From Orlajensenia sp037404875 (GTDB lineage Bacteria > Actinomycetota > Actinomycetes > Actinomycetales > Microbacteriaceae): a stretch of DNA of 64,000 nt. Positions within the stretch are counted from its first letter, which is position 1. Each line of letters opens with the position of its first letter. Positions 27,197-35,996 of the stretch are shown here, piece by piece. The notes beneath the pieces are model-generated. The model ran no database searches. It was given only the letters and a program-made list of their open reading frames with translations, and had not been told where the DNA came from. The position numbers and the translations under genes are program-made. The stretch spans positions 62,001 to 126,000 of the forward strand of contig NZ_JBBELO010000028.1 of assembly GCF_037404875.1 (NCBI RefSeq), read 5' to 3'.

Positions 27197-28784
27197 CCCG
27201 CCTGATGCGCCCCGCAGCATCGAGTTCGATGACGGTGTCGATGCCCAGGCGGTCCAGGAACGACTGGTCGTGGCTTACGACGAGCAGGGCGCCCCGATAG
27301 GCCTCGAGGGCTTCGGCGAGGTGCTCGACGCTCTCGACGTCGAGGTTGTTCGTCGGCTCATCGAGGATGAGCAGTTGCGCCGGCGGATCGACGAGCAGCA
27401 GCCTGGCGAGCGCCACCCGAAAGCGTTCCCCGCCCGACAGGGTCGAGACCGGCCGGTCGACGCTGTCCCCGCGCAGCAGCAGCCGCGCGAGCTGGTTGCG
27501 GAGAAGGCCGGGGGTAAGGGTCGGCGCGACGTTCTCCACGTTCTCGAGCGCGCTCGCGGCATCGTCGAGGGTGTCGAGGCGTTGCGGCAGAACGGCCACG
27601 CGCTCGGTGAGCAGCCGCCCGTGCGGTCGGCCGTCGGGCGTCTCGCTGCCGGCGAGCAGCCGTCGGATCAGTGTGGACTTGCCGCTGCCGTTGGGTCCGA
27701 CGAGCGCGACCCGTTCCGGACCCTGGATCGCGATCGTGCGCTCTCCGTCGTGGATCTCGGCGATGCGGCGGCTGCGCGGCACACCCGGGTCGGGCAGGGT
27801 GAGGTGGATGTGCTCGTCATTCCGCACCCGGGCGTCGGCAGCGTCGAGAGCGGCTTGCGCCGCCTGCACCTTGTCGTCGAGGGTGCTGCGCAGCGAGCCG
27901 GCGGATGCCTGGGCCTTGCTCGCGCGGGCGCCCGCCAGGATCTTCGGGATGCCGCCGTCCTTCTGCGTCTTCTTGGCGGTGCGCTCGCGTCGAGCCAGCT
28001 TCGTCTCGGCCTCGACGCGCTGCCGCTTTTCGACCTTCAATGCCTGCTGGGCGGCTCGGGCGGCCTGGGTCGCCGCTGACTGCTCCTGCTCACGGTGCTC
28101 TCGCCAGGCGCTGTAGGGGCCGCCGAACACGTCCAGACGGCTCGCGTGCAGTTCGGCGGTGTCGTCCATGTGCTCGAGCAGCTCGAGGTCGTGGCTCACG
28201 ACGACGAGCGTGCCCGGCCAGGCGTCGATGATTCCCGCGAGCGTCTGCCGGGTTTCCCGGTCGAGGTTGTTGGTGGGCTCGTCGAGCAGGGTGATGGCTG
28301 TGCGCCGCAGGCGCAGGCCGGTGATCGCGATGAGCATGGCCTCGCCGCCGGAGAGTTCCTCGACCCGTCGGTCGAGGTCGGCGGCGGTGAAGCCGATCTC
28401 GGCGAGCGCCTCACCGGCGCGGGACTCGATGTCCCAGTCCTCCCCGACGGCGTCGAAGTGCCGCTCATCGACATCCCCCGACTCGATGGCGCGGAGGGCG
28501 CTGAGCGTGCCGGAGATGCCGAGCAGCTCGGCGATGCTCGTCGTCGTGGTCAGCGTGAGCGTCTGCGGCAGGTAGCCGACGTCGCCGACGGTGTCGATCC
28601 GGCCCGACGTCGGGTGCAGCTCGCCCGCGATGAGCCGCAGCAGGGTGGACTTGCCGGCGCCGTTGCGGCCGACCAAGCCGGTACGACCCGACGAGAAGGT
28701 GCCATCGACGTGGTCGAGAGCGGACGTTCCATCGGGCCACTCGAATGAGAGGTCGCGCAGGGTGATGGCGGATTTCAGAGGCAT
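27177..28784 (-). CDS. ABC-F family ATPase
   Basis: A 535-residue protein with two ABC cassettes and no membrane domain. Cassette 1 has GRNGAGKST and LSGGEAMLIAI; cassette 2 has GPNGSGKST and LSGGERFRVAL, with LILDEPTNNLD at its Walker B. The linker (about 220-310) is long, charged and coiled-coil-like (EQEQSAATQAARAAQQ, then Lys/Arg-rich). ABC-F proteins act at the ribosomal E site; some protect against antibiotics and others tune translation. Sequence alone does not tell which class this is. It has no linked efflux or rRNA methyltransferase gene. Confidence 0.92.
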   Translation of the reverse strand: MPLKSAITLRDLSFEWPDGTSALDHVDGTFSSGRTGLVGRNGAGKSTLLRLIAGELHPTSGRIDTVGDVGYLPQTLTLTTTTSIAELLGISGTLSALRAIESGDVDERHFDAVGEDWDIESRAGEALAEIGFTAADLDRRVEELSGGEAMLIAITGLRLRRTAITLLDEPTNNLDRETRQTLAGIIDAWPGTLVVVSHDLELLEHMDDTAELHASRLDVFGGPYSAWREHREQEQSAATQAARAAQQALKVEKRQRVEAETKLARRERTAKKTQKDGGIPKILAGARASKAQASAGSLRSTLDDKVQAAQAALDAADARVRNDEHIHLTLPDPGVPRSRRIAEIHDGERTIAIQGPERVALVGPNGSGKSTLIRRLLAGSETPDGRPHGRLLTERVAVLPQRLDTLDDAASALENVENVAPTLTPGLLRNQLARLLLRGDSVDRPVSTLSGGERFRVALARLLLVDPPAQLLILDEPTNNLDVESVEHLAEALEAYRGALLVVSHDQSFLDRLGIDTVIELDAAGRIRRGGERRD

Positions 28785-28814
28785 GTCTTGTCATTCTTTC
28801 TGCCGGCCTGGGCG

Positions 28815-28870
28815 ACCGGCTCTGGATTGCCGGTACTGGGCTACCGGCTCTGGATTGCGGGTACTGGGCT
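28815..28870. repeat. 28-bp tandem duplication at the ltrA 3' end
   Basis: Units at 28815-28842 and 28843-28870 share ACCGGCTCTGGATTG, a single mismatch (CCGG versus GCGG), then GTACTGGGCT. The second unit runs into the stop codon of the LtrA gene, so the duplication lies in its 3' untranslated region. Confidence 0.8.
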
Positions 28871-30137
28871 ATCGGCCGTCGGCAGGAGCCGAGCGGTGAG
28901 GAGTTGTCGATGCTGCGGTGGTGATGGCGGCGGTGACGGCGAGTGCCGTGACGAGCAAGAGCGTCACCAGTGAGGGGACCGCGGCGGCGACGGTTCCGAG
29001 TACCAGCGCGGCAACGCCCGCGATGATCGGTGGACGACTCCACCGGCCGATCAAGATGCGCGCGAACAGGCCGAGCCCGAGCAGGTAGCACGCGAGGCCG
29101 CCGCTGAGCGCCACCACGGTGATCCCGCGTGCCGGGGAAGCCGGGTCGGCGACGACGTCTTCGAGCATGAGCCGGATGCCGAGCGCGACGTAGACCACCC
29201 CCGCGACGAGCGGAAGGTGACCCAGCGTGTAGCCGTCCCGGGCGAGGGCCGGGCGCCGTCTCGGTGTCGCCTGCACGAGAACCTGCTGTGCGTCTGCAGA
29301 AGGGCCGCGGAAGTACGTCCACCACAGCCCGACCACGACGACGAACGCCAGCACGGCCACGAGGATGGACAGCCCGTCCACGGTGACTCCTGGCGTCGAG
29401 GATTCCAGCCCGGCCCCCGACGAGAACACCGTCTCGCCGAGAGCGATGATGAGCACGAGGCCGTGCCGCTCGACGAAGTGCGCGGGACTGGCCACACGCC
29501 AGCCGCTGTACCGGGAGAAGAGCCAGCCGACGCCGAAGTCGAGCCCGAAGGCCACCGCCCAGCATGCCGCCTGCAGGTCGCCGCCGAGAACGGCGCCGAC
29601 CACGAGGAGGGCGCTGGAGACCGTCTGCGGAATCGCATCGATCAGCACCTGCCTGCGCAGACGCGCGTCGCCGCGCGAGCTCCACAGGAAGGTCGAGACG
29701 TAGCTCGAGCGCACCACGGCGAACGCGAGGGCGAGAACGAGGGGCGGGCTCAGCCAGCCCGAGTGGGCCGACCAGGCGTAGGGGATCACGAGGGCAGCGA
29801 CGAACAGGGCGCCCATCGCCACGAGGATCGCGACGACGACGAGCCCGCGGTCCAGGCGTACCCGGTTGCCCAGCCAGATGAAGGCACACCATGCCCACCA
29901 CAGCAGCAGGAGCAGAAGCAGTCCGCGACCGAGGCCGACGGATGTCGCCTGCGCGTCCATCAGCTCGATCACGCGCATGAGGGCGAACACGAAGACGAGG
30001 TCGAAGAAGATCTCGAACATGCTCACGCGGTCGCCGTCGCGGCGGACCGGTGCCGCCGAGCCGGCGGTCCGGATCAGCCAGCTCGGCGCGTCGGCTCCGC
30101 TCTGCGGCCCCGCGATGTCGTCGCGGTTCCCGCTCAC
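28869..30137 (-). CDS. ltrA: low temperature requirement protein A family
   Basis: A 422-residue polytopic membrane protein with about ten to twelve predicted helices. The LtrA signature MFEIFFDLVFVFALMRVIEL opens the first membrane segment, and HFVERHGLVLIIALGETVFS is the second conserved block. The founding Listeria gene is needed for growth in the cold; biochemical activity is unknown. I chose GTG at 30137 because it overlaps the upstream SDR stop (GTGA); the frame continues to 30260 but the extra Arg-rich residues look like translation of the SDR gene. The two genes form an operon. Confidence 0.85.
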   Translation of the reverse strand: MSGNRDDIAGPQSGADAPSWLIRTAGSAAPVRRDGDRVSMFEIFFDLVFVFALMRVIELMDAQATSVGLGRGLLLLLLLWWAWCAFIWLGNRVRLDRGLVVVAILVAMGALFVAALVIPYAWSAHSGWLSPPLVLALAFAVVRSSYVSTFLWSSRGDARLRRQVLIDAIPQTVSSALLVVGAVLGGDLQAACWAVAFGLDFGVGWLFSRYSGWRVASPAHFVERHGLVLIIALGETVFSSGAGLESSTPGVTVDGLSILVAVLAFVVVVGLWWTYFRGPSADAQQVLVQATPRRRPALARDGYTLGHLPLVAGVVYVALGIRLMLEDVVADPASPARGITVVALSGGLACYLLGLGLFARILIGRWSRPPIIAGVAALVLGTVAAAVPSLVTLLLVTALAVTAAITTAASTTPHRSAPADGR

Positions 30138-31102
30138 GGCACCGCAGCCCCCCTGTCCGGGACAGCGCCGGCCGCCACGTCGGTGGAGTCGATGTCGGGG
30201 GAGGCGATGTCGGGGGAGTCGGAGGCGGCGAAGTCGGCGGACCGGCCGACGTGCGCCCACGCCTTCGCCTCGTCGAGCCGGGCCTGGTCACCGCTCAGCA
30301 CGCGCGTGACCGCGTCGCTCCCCAGTGGCAACCGAAGCGGCAGGCCCTCTCCCGCCCCCGGAAGGTCGCCGTGGGCGAGCGCCACGAGCACCCGAGCGCC
30401 ACGCACCGGATCACCCGGCTGCGTGCCGTCGCTCTCGCGACGCATCGCGTGGATCGCGCCGACCGTCGGCTCGTAGTCGGTGCCGACCCGATGCATCCTC
30501 ATCGAGTCGCCCTGCCAGTCGGTGCGGAAGGCACCCGGCTCGACGATGACGACCCGAACGCCGAAGGGCGCGGTCTCCGCCGCCAGAACCTCCGAGAAAC
30601 CCTCGACCGCGAACTTCGCGGCCTGGTATGCGCTGAGGCCGGGCGTGCCACCGATGCGGCCGCCCACCGACGAGAACCGCAGGAAGAGCCCCGAGCGCTG
30701 GGCGCGGAAGACGGGCAGTGCTGCTCGCGTGACGTTGACCACGCCGAAGAAGTTCGTCTCGACCTGCGCCCGGAAGTCATCCTCGGGCAACTCCTCGATC
30801 GGCCCGCTGTTCGCGTAGCCGGCGTTGTCGACCACCACGTCCAGGCGTCCGAACCGGTCGACGGCCCGGCTCACGACGCGCTTCGCCGCCTCCGGGTCCG
30901 TGACGTCGAGGTCGGCGACGAGCAGGCGATCCGGACCGTACCGCTCTGCGAGGTCGTCGAGTGCCGACCCTCTGCGCGCCGTCGCCACGACGCGGTCGCC
31001 GTGTTCGAGCGCCGCCTCGACGATCCGCCTTCCGAAGCCGCGGGAGCTTCCCGTGATCATCCAGATCAAGTCCTCGCCCGGTGCTCTGCGTTGCTCGTTC
31101 AT
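30134..31102 (-). CDS. short-chain dehydrogenase/reductase
   Basis: A 322-residue classical SDR. The nucleotide motif is TGSSRGFGR (about 17-25), followed by DLDVTD, the VDNAG strand and the active-site S...YQAAK (FSSVGG, then SAYQAAKFAVEG). The Arg after the first Gly-rich motif and in ATARRG suggests NADP(H). The C-terminal end is a Ser/Pro/Asp tail with the repeat SPDI/SPDID that no SDR needs. AGGAGGG sits before the ATG (31102). It is first in a two-gene operon with ltrA and divergent from the SRPBCC gene, sharing a 304-bp control region. Confidence 0.92.
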   Translation of the reverse strand: MNEQRRAPGEDLIWMITGSSRGFGRRIVEAALEHGDRVVATARRGSALDDLAERYGPDRLLVADLDVTDPEAAKRVVSRAVDRFGRLDVVVDNAGYANSGPIEELPEDDFRAQVETNFFGVVNVTRAALPVFRAQRSGLFLRFSSVGGRIGGTPGLSAYQAAKFAVEGFSEVLAAETAPFGVRVVIVEPGAFRTDWQGDSMRMHRVGTDYEPTVGAIHAMRRESDGTQPGDPVRGARVLVALAHGDLPGAGEGLPLRLPLGSDAVTRVLSGDQARLDEAKAWAHVGRSADFAASDSPDIASPDIDSTDVAAGAVPDRGAAVP

Positions 31103-31406
31103 GAGAACGTCCCTCCTGCCGGATGCGCCCGGCTCTTCGTCTCTTCACTGTGCCTCGCCGCCGGTGGGCAGGGCGCCCGTGCAACCACCCGGAACGGACA
31201 CGGGTGTGCAGGACACGGGTGTCCGGGCAGCTCGGGAACCCGCTCGGGGTTCGGGGAACGTCGGGCCGACTGGCCATGGATCGTTGCCCGCCCGGGGATC
31301 GACCCGTGGCCGACACGGGCGCAGCGAGAACCCTCTGCGCGGGAACGTGGGGTGTGCCGATGCACCGGTACGACCGGAAGCAGGTCGCACCACGAAGGGA
31401 ACCACC
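31103..31406. promoter_or_regulatory. divergent control region
   Basis: This spacer separates the SDR and SRPBCC genes. It carries a 12-bp direct repeat GGACACGGGTGT at 31196-31207 and 31211-31222 on the SDR side. A CCCGTG-N5-CACGGG palindrome lies on the SRPBCC side (separate entry). Clear -35/-10 pairs were not seen. Confidence 0.45.
31303..31319. promoter_or_regulatory. candidate operator CCCGTG-N5-CACGGG
   Basis: CCCGTG (31303-31308), GCCGA, CACGGG (31314-31319) is a perfect 6-bp inverted repeat with a 5-bp spacer. It lies 87 bases before the SRPBCC start. The same architecture recurs at 35945-35961 upstream of the carboxylesterase. Confidence 0.5.
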
Positions 31407-31850
31407 ATGCCGACCGTCAGATTTCACCTCACCTCCACGCTGAGCGCGCCCGAACTGATGGCGGTGCTCACCGACTTCAGTCCGGCCCGCCCTGAGCTCT
31501 GGCCCACGATCGACGCCGACCACTTCCAGGTGCATGCGATCGGCGAGAACTGGGCCGATGTCACCGAGGGAACCGCCGCTGCGTGGGAGCACGCCCGCTA
31601 CGACTGGGACGAGGACGCCAACCGGGTGAACATCACCACGCTCGACTCGAAGGTCTTCGGCCCGGGAGGCGGCTGGGTGTTCCAGCTCACGCCCGGACCC
31701 GACCACACCCGCGTCGACGTCGAGCTGACCCGGCATCCCGGCACGTTCACGCGCAAGCTGCTCGCAGCACTGCTGCCCCTCGTTGCTCCGAGCTCGCTGC
31801 GCAAGTCGTTCAGCGGTCCCCTGCACGCGCAGCCCGTCGCGGCCGAATAG
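31407..31850 (+). CDS. SRPBCC-like protein
   Basis: A 147-residue protein resembling polyketide-cyclase/START-type SRPBCC proteins: MPTVRFHLTSTLSAPELMAV, then a Trp-rich middle (ARYDWDEDANRVNITTLDS), GGGWVFQLTPGPDHTRVDVE and a C-terminal helix. Such folds bind hydrophobic ligands; no catalytic residues can be assigned. GAAGGGA at 31394-31400 supports the ATG. It is the first gene of a plus-strand group with the VOC, SnoaL-like and LuxR-type genes. Confidence 0.75.
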   Translation: MPTVRFHLTSTLSAPELMAVLTDFSPARPELWPTIDADHFQVHAIGENWADVTEGTAAAWEHARYDWDEDANRVNITTLDSKVFGPGGGWVFQLTPGPDHTRVDVELTRHPGTFTRKLLAALLPLVAPSSLRKSFSGPLHAQPVAAE

Positions 31851-31881
31851 CCTCGACGCGCAGCCCGTCGCGGCCGAGTAG
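31825..31881. repeat. 26-bp direct repeat across a stop codon
   Basis: ACGCGCAGCCCGTCGCGGCC followed by GAATAG ends the SRPBCC gene (31825-31850). It recurs at 31856-31881 with GAGTAG. The 31-bp period looks like a recent slippage duplication of the gene end. Confidence 0.8.
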
Positions 31882-31930
31882 CCGCAGAGATCCGATTCAG
31901 AGCCTCCGAGTGAAAGGAAGTGGTGTCGCC

Positions 31931-32605
31931 ATGGACACCGAGATGACGCAGGTGAGCAGCACCGTTACGGATGCCGCGCCGCGGCAGGAAGGCCCCGAGT
32001 TCGCGCTCGAGGTGGTCGTCATACCCGTGTCCGACGTCGATCGCGCCAAGGCGTTCTACGCGGGCCTGGGCTGGCGCCTCGACGTCGACCTCGCCATCGC
32101 GTCCGACTATCGGGTCGTCGAATTCACCCCGCCCGGTTCGCCGACGTCGATCATCTTCGGCTCCGGCGTCACGGAGGCGGAGCCGGGCTCTGTACGGGGC
32201 CTGCAGCTCGTGACCTCGGATATCGAGGCAGCGCGACGCGACCTCGAGGCGAACGGAGCGCAGGTCGGCGAGGTCTGGCATGACGCCAGCGGCGTCTTCC
32301 GCCATGGTGGTGCCCGCGAACGCGTGCCCGGACCCGCGGCCGAACGCCGCTCCTACGGCTCCTGGATCGCCTTCGAAGATCCCGACGGCAACGAATGGCT
32401 CGTGCAGGAGATCACCGAGCGCATCCCGGGGAGGATCGTGCGGACGCGATACGGCTCGGCTGCCGAGCTTGCGAGGGCGCTGCGTGCTGCCGCGCAGGCG
32501 CATGGGGCGCACGAGGCGAGGATCGGCCACGAAGACGCCGGCTGGCCGGAGTGGTACGCCGAGTACATGGTGAGAGCGGCGACGGGCCAGGAGTTGCCTG
32601 AGTGA
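31931..32605 (+). CDS. VOC/glyoxalase superfamily protein
   Basis: A 224-residue vicinal-oxygen-chelate protein. FALEVVVIPVSDVDRAKAFY opens the first beta-alpha-beta unit, and IAFEDPDGNEWLVQEI closes the second with the Glu commonly used for metal binding. About 60 extra C-terminal residues (ARALRAAAQAHGAHEAR, then WPEWYAEYMVRA) form a helical tail also seen in other actinobacterial members. Reaction unknown; candidates are glyoxalase-, dioxygenase- or bleomycin-binding-type roles. AGGAAG lies about 10 bases before the ATG. The stop overlaps the next gene by GTGA. Confidence 0.85.
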   Translation: MDTEMTQVSSTVTDAAPRQEGPEFALEVVVIPVSDVDRAKAFYAGLGWRLDVDLAIASDYRVVEFTPPGSPTSIIFGSGVTEAEPGSVRGLQLVTSDIEAARRDLEANGAQVGEVWHDASGVFRHGGARERVPGPAAERRSYGSWIAFEDPDGNEWLVQEITERIPGRIVRTRYGSAAELARALRAAAQAHGAHEARIGHEDAGWPEWYAEYMVRAATGQELPE

Positions 32606-33027
32606 GTGAGGCATCCGCAGAGCTGCACCGGCTGCTCGTCTTCGAGGAGCTCCGTTCCCTCCAAGGAAGGCTCTGTCGTTCCCTGGGCGAGAGCGCCTGG
32701 GATGAATTCGAACGCTGCTTCACCCACGACGCGCAGTTACGGGTCTACGAGCCGGATGGCTCGCTCGCCTGGTTCGCGCTCAGCCCGCACATCGGAGCGA
32801 CGATCGAGCTCGAAGTCGCCGGAAGCGTGCTCGTCGTGCACGCGTTCGGTGCCGAGCTCACCCTGCGATCGCAGACGAGTGCGGAGGGCGTGTGGGCCGC
32901 CGAATACGTGATCGGCGGTGACGGACATGCCCTACGGGGTCACTGCCGGCTGCATCAGGGGTACCGACACGACGGCGAGCGATGGGCCATCCGCTCGATC
33001 GATCTCATCCGGGGACTGCAGGACTGA
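32602..33027 (+). CDS. SnoaL-like (NTF2-fold) protein
   Basis: A 141-residue protein with the NTF2/SnoaL-like pattern. An N-terminal helix contains RSLQGRLCRSLGESAWDEFE. The aspartate-containing CFTHDAQLRV, a cone-shaped beta region and HGERW-type ending (YRHDGERWAIRSIDL) follow. SnoaL-like domains act as small-molecule cyclases, isomerases or binding proteins. The GTG start overlaps the VOC gene, so they are translationally coupled. The specific substrate is unknown. Confidence 0.75.
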   Translation: MSEASAELHRLLVFEELRSLQGRLCRSLGESAWDEFERCFTHDAQLRVYEPDGSLAWFALSPHIGATIELEVAGSVLVVHAFGAELTLRSQTSAEGVWAAEYVIGGDGHALRGHCRLHQGYRHDGERWAIRSIDLIRGLQD

Positions 33028-33073
33028 CAGGGGCGGTGCGAAGACCTCGGCGATGACAATAGGATCGGCGATC

Positions 33074-35911
33074 ATGGAGCACACGACGGCCGGCCGAGGG
33101 CTGCTCGGCCGCCGGCGCGAGTGCGAGGCGATCGACCGCGTCATCGCCAGCCTCGGCGGAGGTCAGAGTCGGGCGCTCGTCCTGCGGGCGGATGCCGGGG
33201 TCGGCAAGTCCGCGTTGATCGAGTACGCCGCCGAACGGGCGACGGCCTTCCGCGTGCTGCGCGCGACGGGCGTCGAGTCCGAGATGGAACTGGCCTACGC
33301 CGGCCTGCACCAGTTGTGCTCGCCGTTGCTCGACGGGCTCGACGCCCTGCCCGCCCCGCAGGCGGCCGCCCTCGGCGTCGCCTTCGGGCTGCGGGGCGGC
33401 GATGCCCCGGATCGGTTTCTCGTGAGCCTCGCGGTGCTCGGCCTGCTCGCGGCGGCGGCCGCAGAGCGACCGGTGCTCTGCCTGGTCGATGACGCCCAGT
33501 GGCTGGACCGCGGCTCTGCGCAGGTGCTCACCTTCGTCGCACGACGGCTCCTCGTCGAGTCGGTGGGCATCCTGTTCGCCGTGCGCGAGCCCGTGGGCGA
33601 GGTCTTCGCCGGCATCGAGGACCTCGTCGTCGAGGGGCTCGAGCCCGCGGATGCCCGGCTGCTGCTGGAGTCGGTGATCTCGGGGCCGCTCGATCCCGAC
33701 GTGAGGGATCGGCTCGTCGCCGAGACGCACGGCAATCCGCTCGCCCTGATCGAACTCTCACGCGGGAGGAAGACGGTCGAGATCGCGGGCGGGTACGGCA
33801 TGACCGCCCCGCCGAGCCTGACAGGTCGCATCGAGGACAGCTTCATCGACCGCATCCGGTCGCTGCCGGCGGCGACGCGGTCGGCGCTGCTCGTCGCGGC
33901 AGTGGAACCCGTCGGCGATCCCGTGCTGATCCAGCACGGGATCGAGGCCCTCGGCATCGACCCGGAGGCGTTGATCGCCGCCGACGAGGAGGGCCTGATC
34001 GAGTTCGGCGCCCGGGTGAGGTTCCGGCATCCGCTCGTGCGATCTGCGGTCGTGCGGGCGAGCCCGGTCGGGGCGCGCCGGGCAGCGCACCGCGCGCTCG
34101 CCGGGGCGACCGACCCGTCGTCGGACCCCGATCGGCGCGCCTGGCACCTCGCGGAGGCGGCGATCGGGTTCGACGAAGACGTCGCCGCCGAGCTCGTACG
34201 ATCCGCCCGGCGGGCACAGGCCCGTGGCGGCATGGCCGCTGGCGCGATGTTCCACGCACGCGGTGCGGAACTGACCCCCGACCCGACGATGCGTTCACGC
34301 CGCGCGCTCATGGCGGCCGAGGACATGTACCGGGCGGGTGCGATGGACGATGCGCTCAGGCTGCTCGAGCTCATCGACCCGACGTTGCTCGATGAGCACC
34401 AGCGTGCCCGCATCGAGCTCGTGCGCGCACACGTGGCCTCGAGCACCACCCGCGGCCGAGACGCCGCCGCGCGGCTGGTGACGGCGGCTCGCCAGCTCGA
34501 GCGGTACGACGGCGAGACCGCGCTGGCCACGTACGCCGACGCGATCATCGCGGCGCTCTCGGCCGGCACCTCTGCCCAGGGCGTCGGCCTTCCCGAGGTG
34601 GCGGCCGCCGTGCTCGCCGCCGAACCGGCGCCGCCGCTGAGCGAGCCCGCGGTCGCCGCCCTCGGCGGCATTCGCGGGCTCGCTTCGCTCATCACCGACG
34701 GATACCCCGCGGCGGCACCCGTGCTCCGCGAGGCGCTCGACCGGCTCGTGGGCTTCGCGGCATCCGCCGATGCTGCCGCCCCGGTCGCCGAGCCCGATCC
34801 GCGCCGCGGACTGGGCGAGGATGCCGCGCCGCCGGGCGGACTCTTGCAGTGGCTCCCCATCGCGTGCACCATCGCCCGTGCCCTGCTCGACGACGCCGCC
34901 TACGAGGTGCTCACGACGCGTGCGGTGCGCATCAGCCGGAGCCAAGGAGCGTTCTCCCAGCTGCCGCTCGTCATGGCGGAGCGCACGTCGTTGCTGCTGC
35001 TGAGCGGCCGGACCGCGGAGGCCCTGTCGATCGCGGAGGAACTGCAGCCGGTCATCGATGCCACGGGAATGCCCACGTCGATGACCCGTGCGGGCTGGCT
35101 CGCCACCTTCCGCGGCGACGAGGAGACCCAGCACGCGGTCACCGAACGGCTGCGGCCCGAGATCATCGAGCGCGGCGAGGGCCAGTGGTTCATCACCATG
35201 GCCTGGCAGGACGCCCTGCTGTACAACTCGCTCGGTCGCTACCCTGAGGCGCTCGCGGTGGCGGAGTCGGCATCCGGCCACCCGTACGACATCGGGCTCG
35301 CGGGCTGGATGCTGCCCGAGCGCGTCGAGGCGGCCGTGCGCGCCGGCAGCGCAGACGGGGAGGCGCTCGCCCGGCTCGAGGAACTCGCGGCGGCGGCGGG
35401 CACGGACTGGGCCGGCGGCCTCGCGGCCCGCGCAGCGGCCCTCGTCGCCGATGACGACAGGGCAGAATCCCTCTACCTCGAGGCGATCGAGCGCCTCGGC
35501 CGCACTCGCATCCGCACTGCCCTAGCGCGCGCCCACCTGCTCTACGGCGAGTGGCTGCGCCGCCAGAACCGGCGGGTGGACTCCCGTGAGCACCTGCGCC
35601 GGGCGCACGAGATCTTCGTGGACACCGGTGCCGACAGCTTCGCCGAGCGTGCGCGGCGGGAGCTCGCCGCCACCGGGGAGGTGGTGCACAAGCCCGCAGC
35701 AGGCCCGGTCGATGACCTCACCGCCCAGGAACGCCAGATCGCCGTGCTCGCCGCGACAGGAAGCACCAACCCTGAGATCGGCGAGCAGCTCTTCCTGAGT
35801 CCGCGCACCGTGGAGTGGCACCTGCGCAAGGTCTTCGTGAAGCTCGGCGTCTCGTCCCGGCGCCAGCTCGCCCGTGCACTGCGCATCTCGCCGCGGCCTG
35901 CACCGGTGTAG
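33074..35911 (+). CDS. large ATPase LuxR-type (LAL) transcription regulator
   Basis: A 945-residue LAL regulator. An N-terminal STAND-type ATPase carries LGRRRECEAID, Walker A RADAGVGKSALIEY and Walker B VLCLVDDAQWLD. A long TPR-like helical middle (about 400-860) leads to a C-terminal LuxR HTH (LTAQERQIAVLAATG, SNPEIGE-like, SPRTVEWHLRKVFVKLGVSS). LAL proteins sense ligands and activate nearby genes. I chose ATG 33074 (MEHTTAGRGLLGRRREC); ATG 33053 is an alternative. The neighbours (SRPBCC, VOC, SnoaL upstream, carboxylesterase downstream) and shared palindromes in two promoters suggest local control. Confidence 0.9.
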   Translation: MEHTTAGRGLLGRRRECEAIDRVIASLGGGQSRALVLRADAGVGKSALIEYAAERATAFRVLRATGVESEMELAYAGLHQLCSPLLDGLDALPAPQAAALGVAFGLRGGDAPDRFLVSLAVLGLLAAAAAERPVLCLVDDAQWLDRGSAQVLTFVARRLLVESVGILFAVREPVGEVFAGIEDLVVEGLEPADARLLLESVISGPLDPDVRDRLVAETHGNPLALIELSRGRKTVEIAGGYGMTAPPSLTGRIEDSFIDRIRSLPAATRSALLVAAVEPVGDPVLIQHGIEALGIDPEALIAADEEGLIEFGARVRFRHPLVRSAVVRASPVGARRAAHRALAGATDPSSDPDRRAWHLAEAAIGFDEDVAAELVRSARRAQARGGMAAGAMFHARGAELTPDPTMRSRRALMAAEDMYRAGAMDDALRLLELIDPTLLDEHQRARIELVRAHVASSTTRGRDAAARLVTAARQLERYDGETALATYADAIIAALSAGTSAQGVGLPEVAAAVLAAEPAPPLSEPAVAALGGIRGLASLITDGYPAAAPVLREALDRLVGFAASADAAAPVAEPDPRRGLGEDAAPPGGLLQWLPIACTIARALLDDAAYEVLTTRAVRISRSQGAFSQLPLVMAERTSLLLLSGRTAEALSIAEELQPVIDATGMPTSMTRAGWLATFRGDEETQHAVTERLRPEIIERGEGQWFITMAWQDALLYNSLGRYPEALAVAESASGHPYDIGLAGWMLPERVEAAVRAGSADGEALARLEELAAAAGTDWAGGLAARAAALVADDDRAESLYLEAIERLGRTRIRTALARAHLLYGEWLRRQNRRVDSREHLRRAHEIFVDTGADSFAERARRELAATGEVVHKPAAGPVDDLTAQERQIAVLAATGSTNPEIGEQLFLSPRTVEWHLRKVFVKLGVSSRRQLARALRISPRPAPV

Positions 35912-35944
35912 CCCGGGCGGCCGGTAGACGCACCGGGGTGTTCG

Positions 35945-35989
35945 CCCGTGGTCGGCACGGGTGCCTCCCGTGCCGTGGCACCGCCACGG
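35945..35989. promoter_or_regulatory. stacked palindromes upstream of the carboxylesterase
   Basis: CCCGTG (35945-35950), GTCGG, CACGGG (35956-35961) repeats the architecture at 31303. It is extended by TGCCT and CCCGTGCC (35967-35974). A further CCGTGG-CACCG-CCACGG palindrome follows at 35973-35989. Three half-site pairs with 5-bp spacers sit within 52 bases of the start codon, suggesting cooperative regulator binding. Confidence 0.5.
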
Positions 35990-35996
35990 TGGAGCG

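Noticed and set aside
30137..30260. N-terminal extension of LtrA (Arg/His-rich)
   Set aside because: It lies within the SDR coding region in another frame; GTG 30137 overlaps the SDR stop in the usual GTGA manner.
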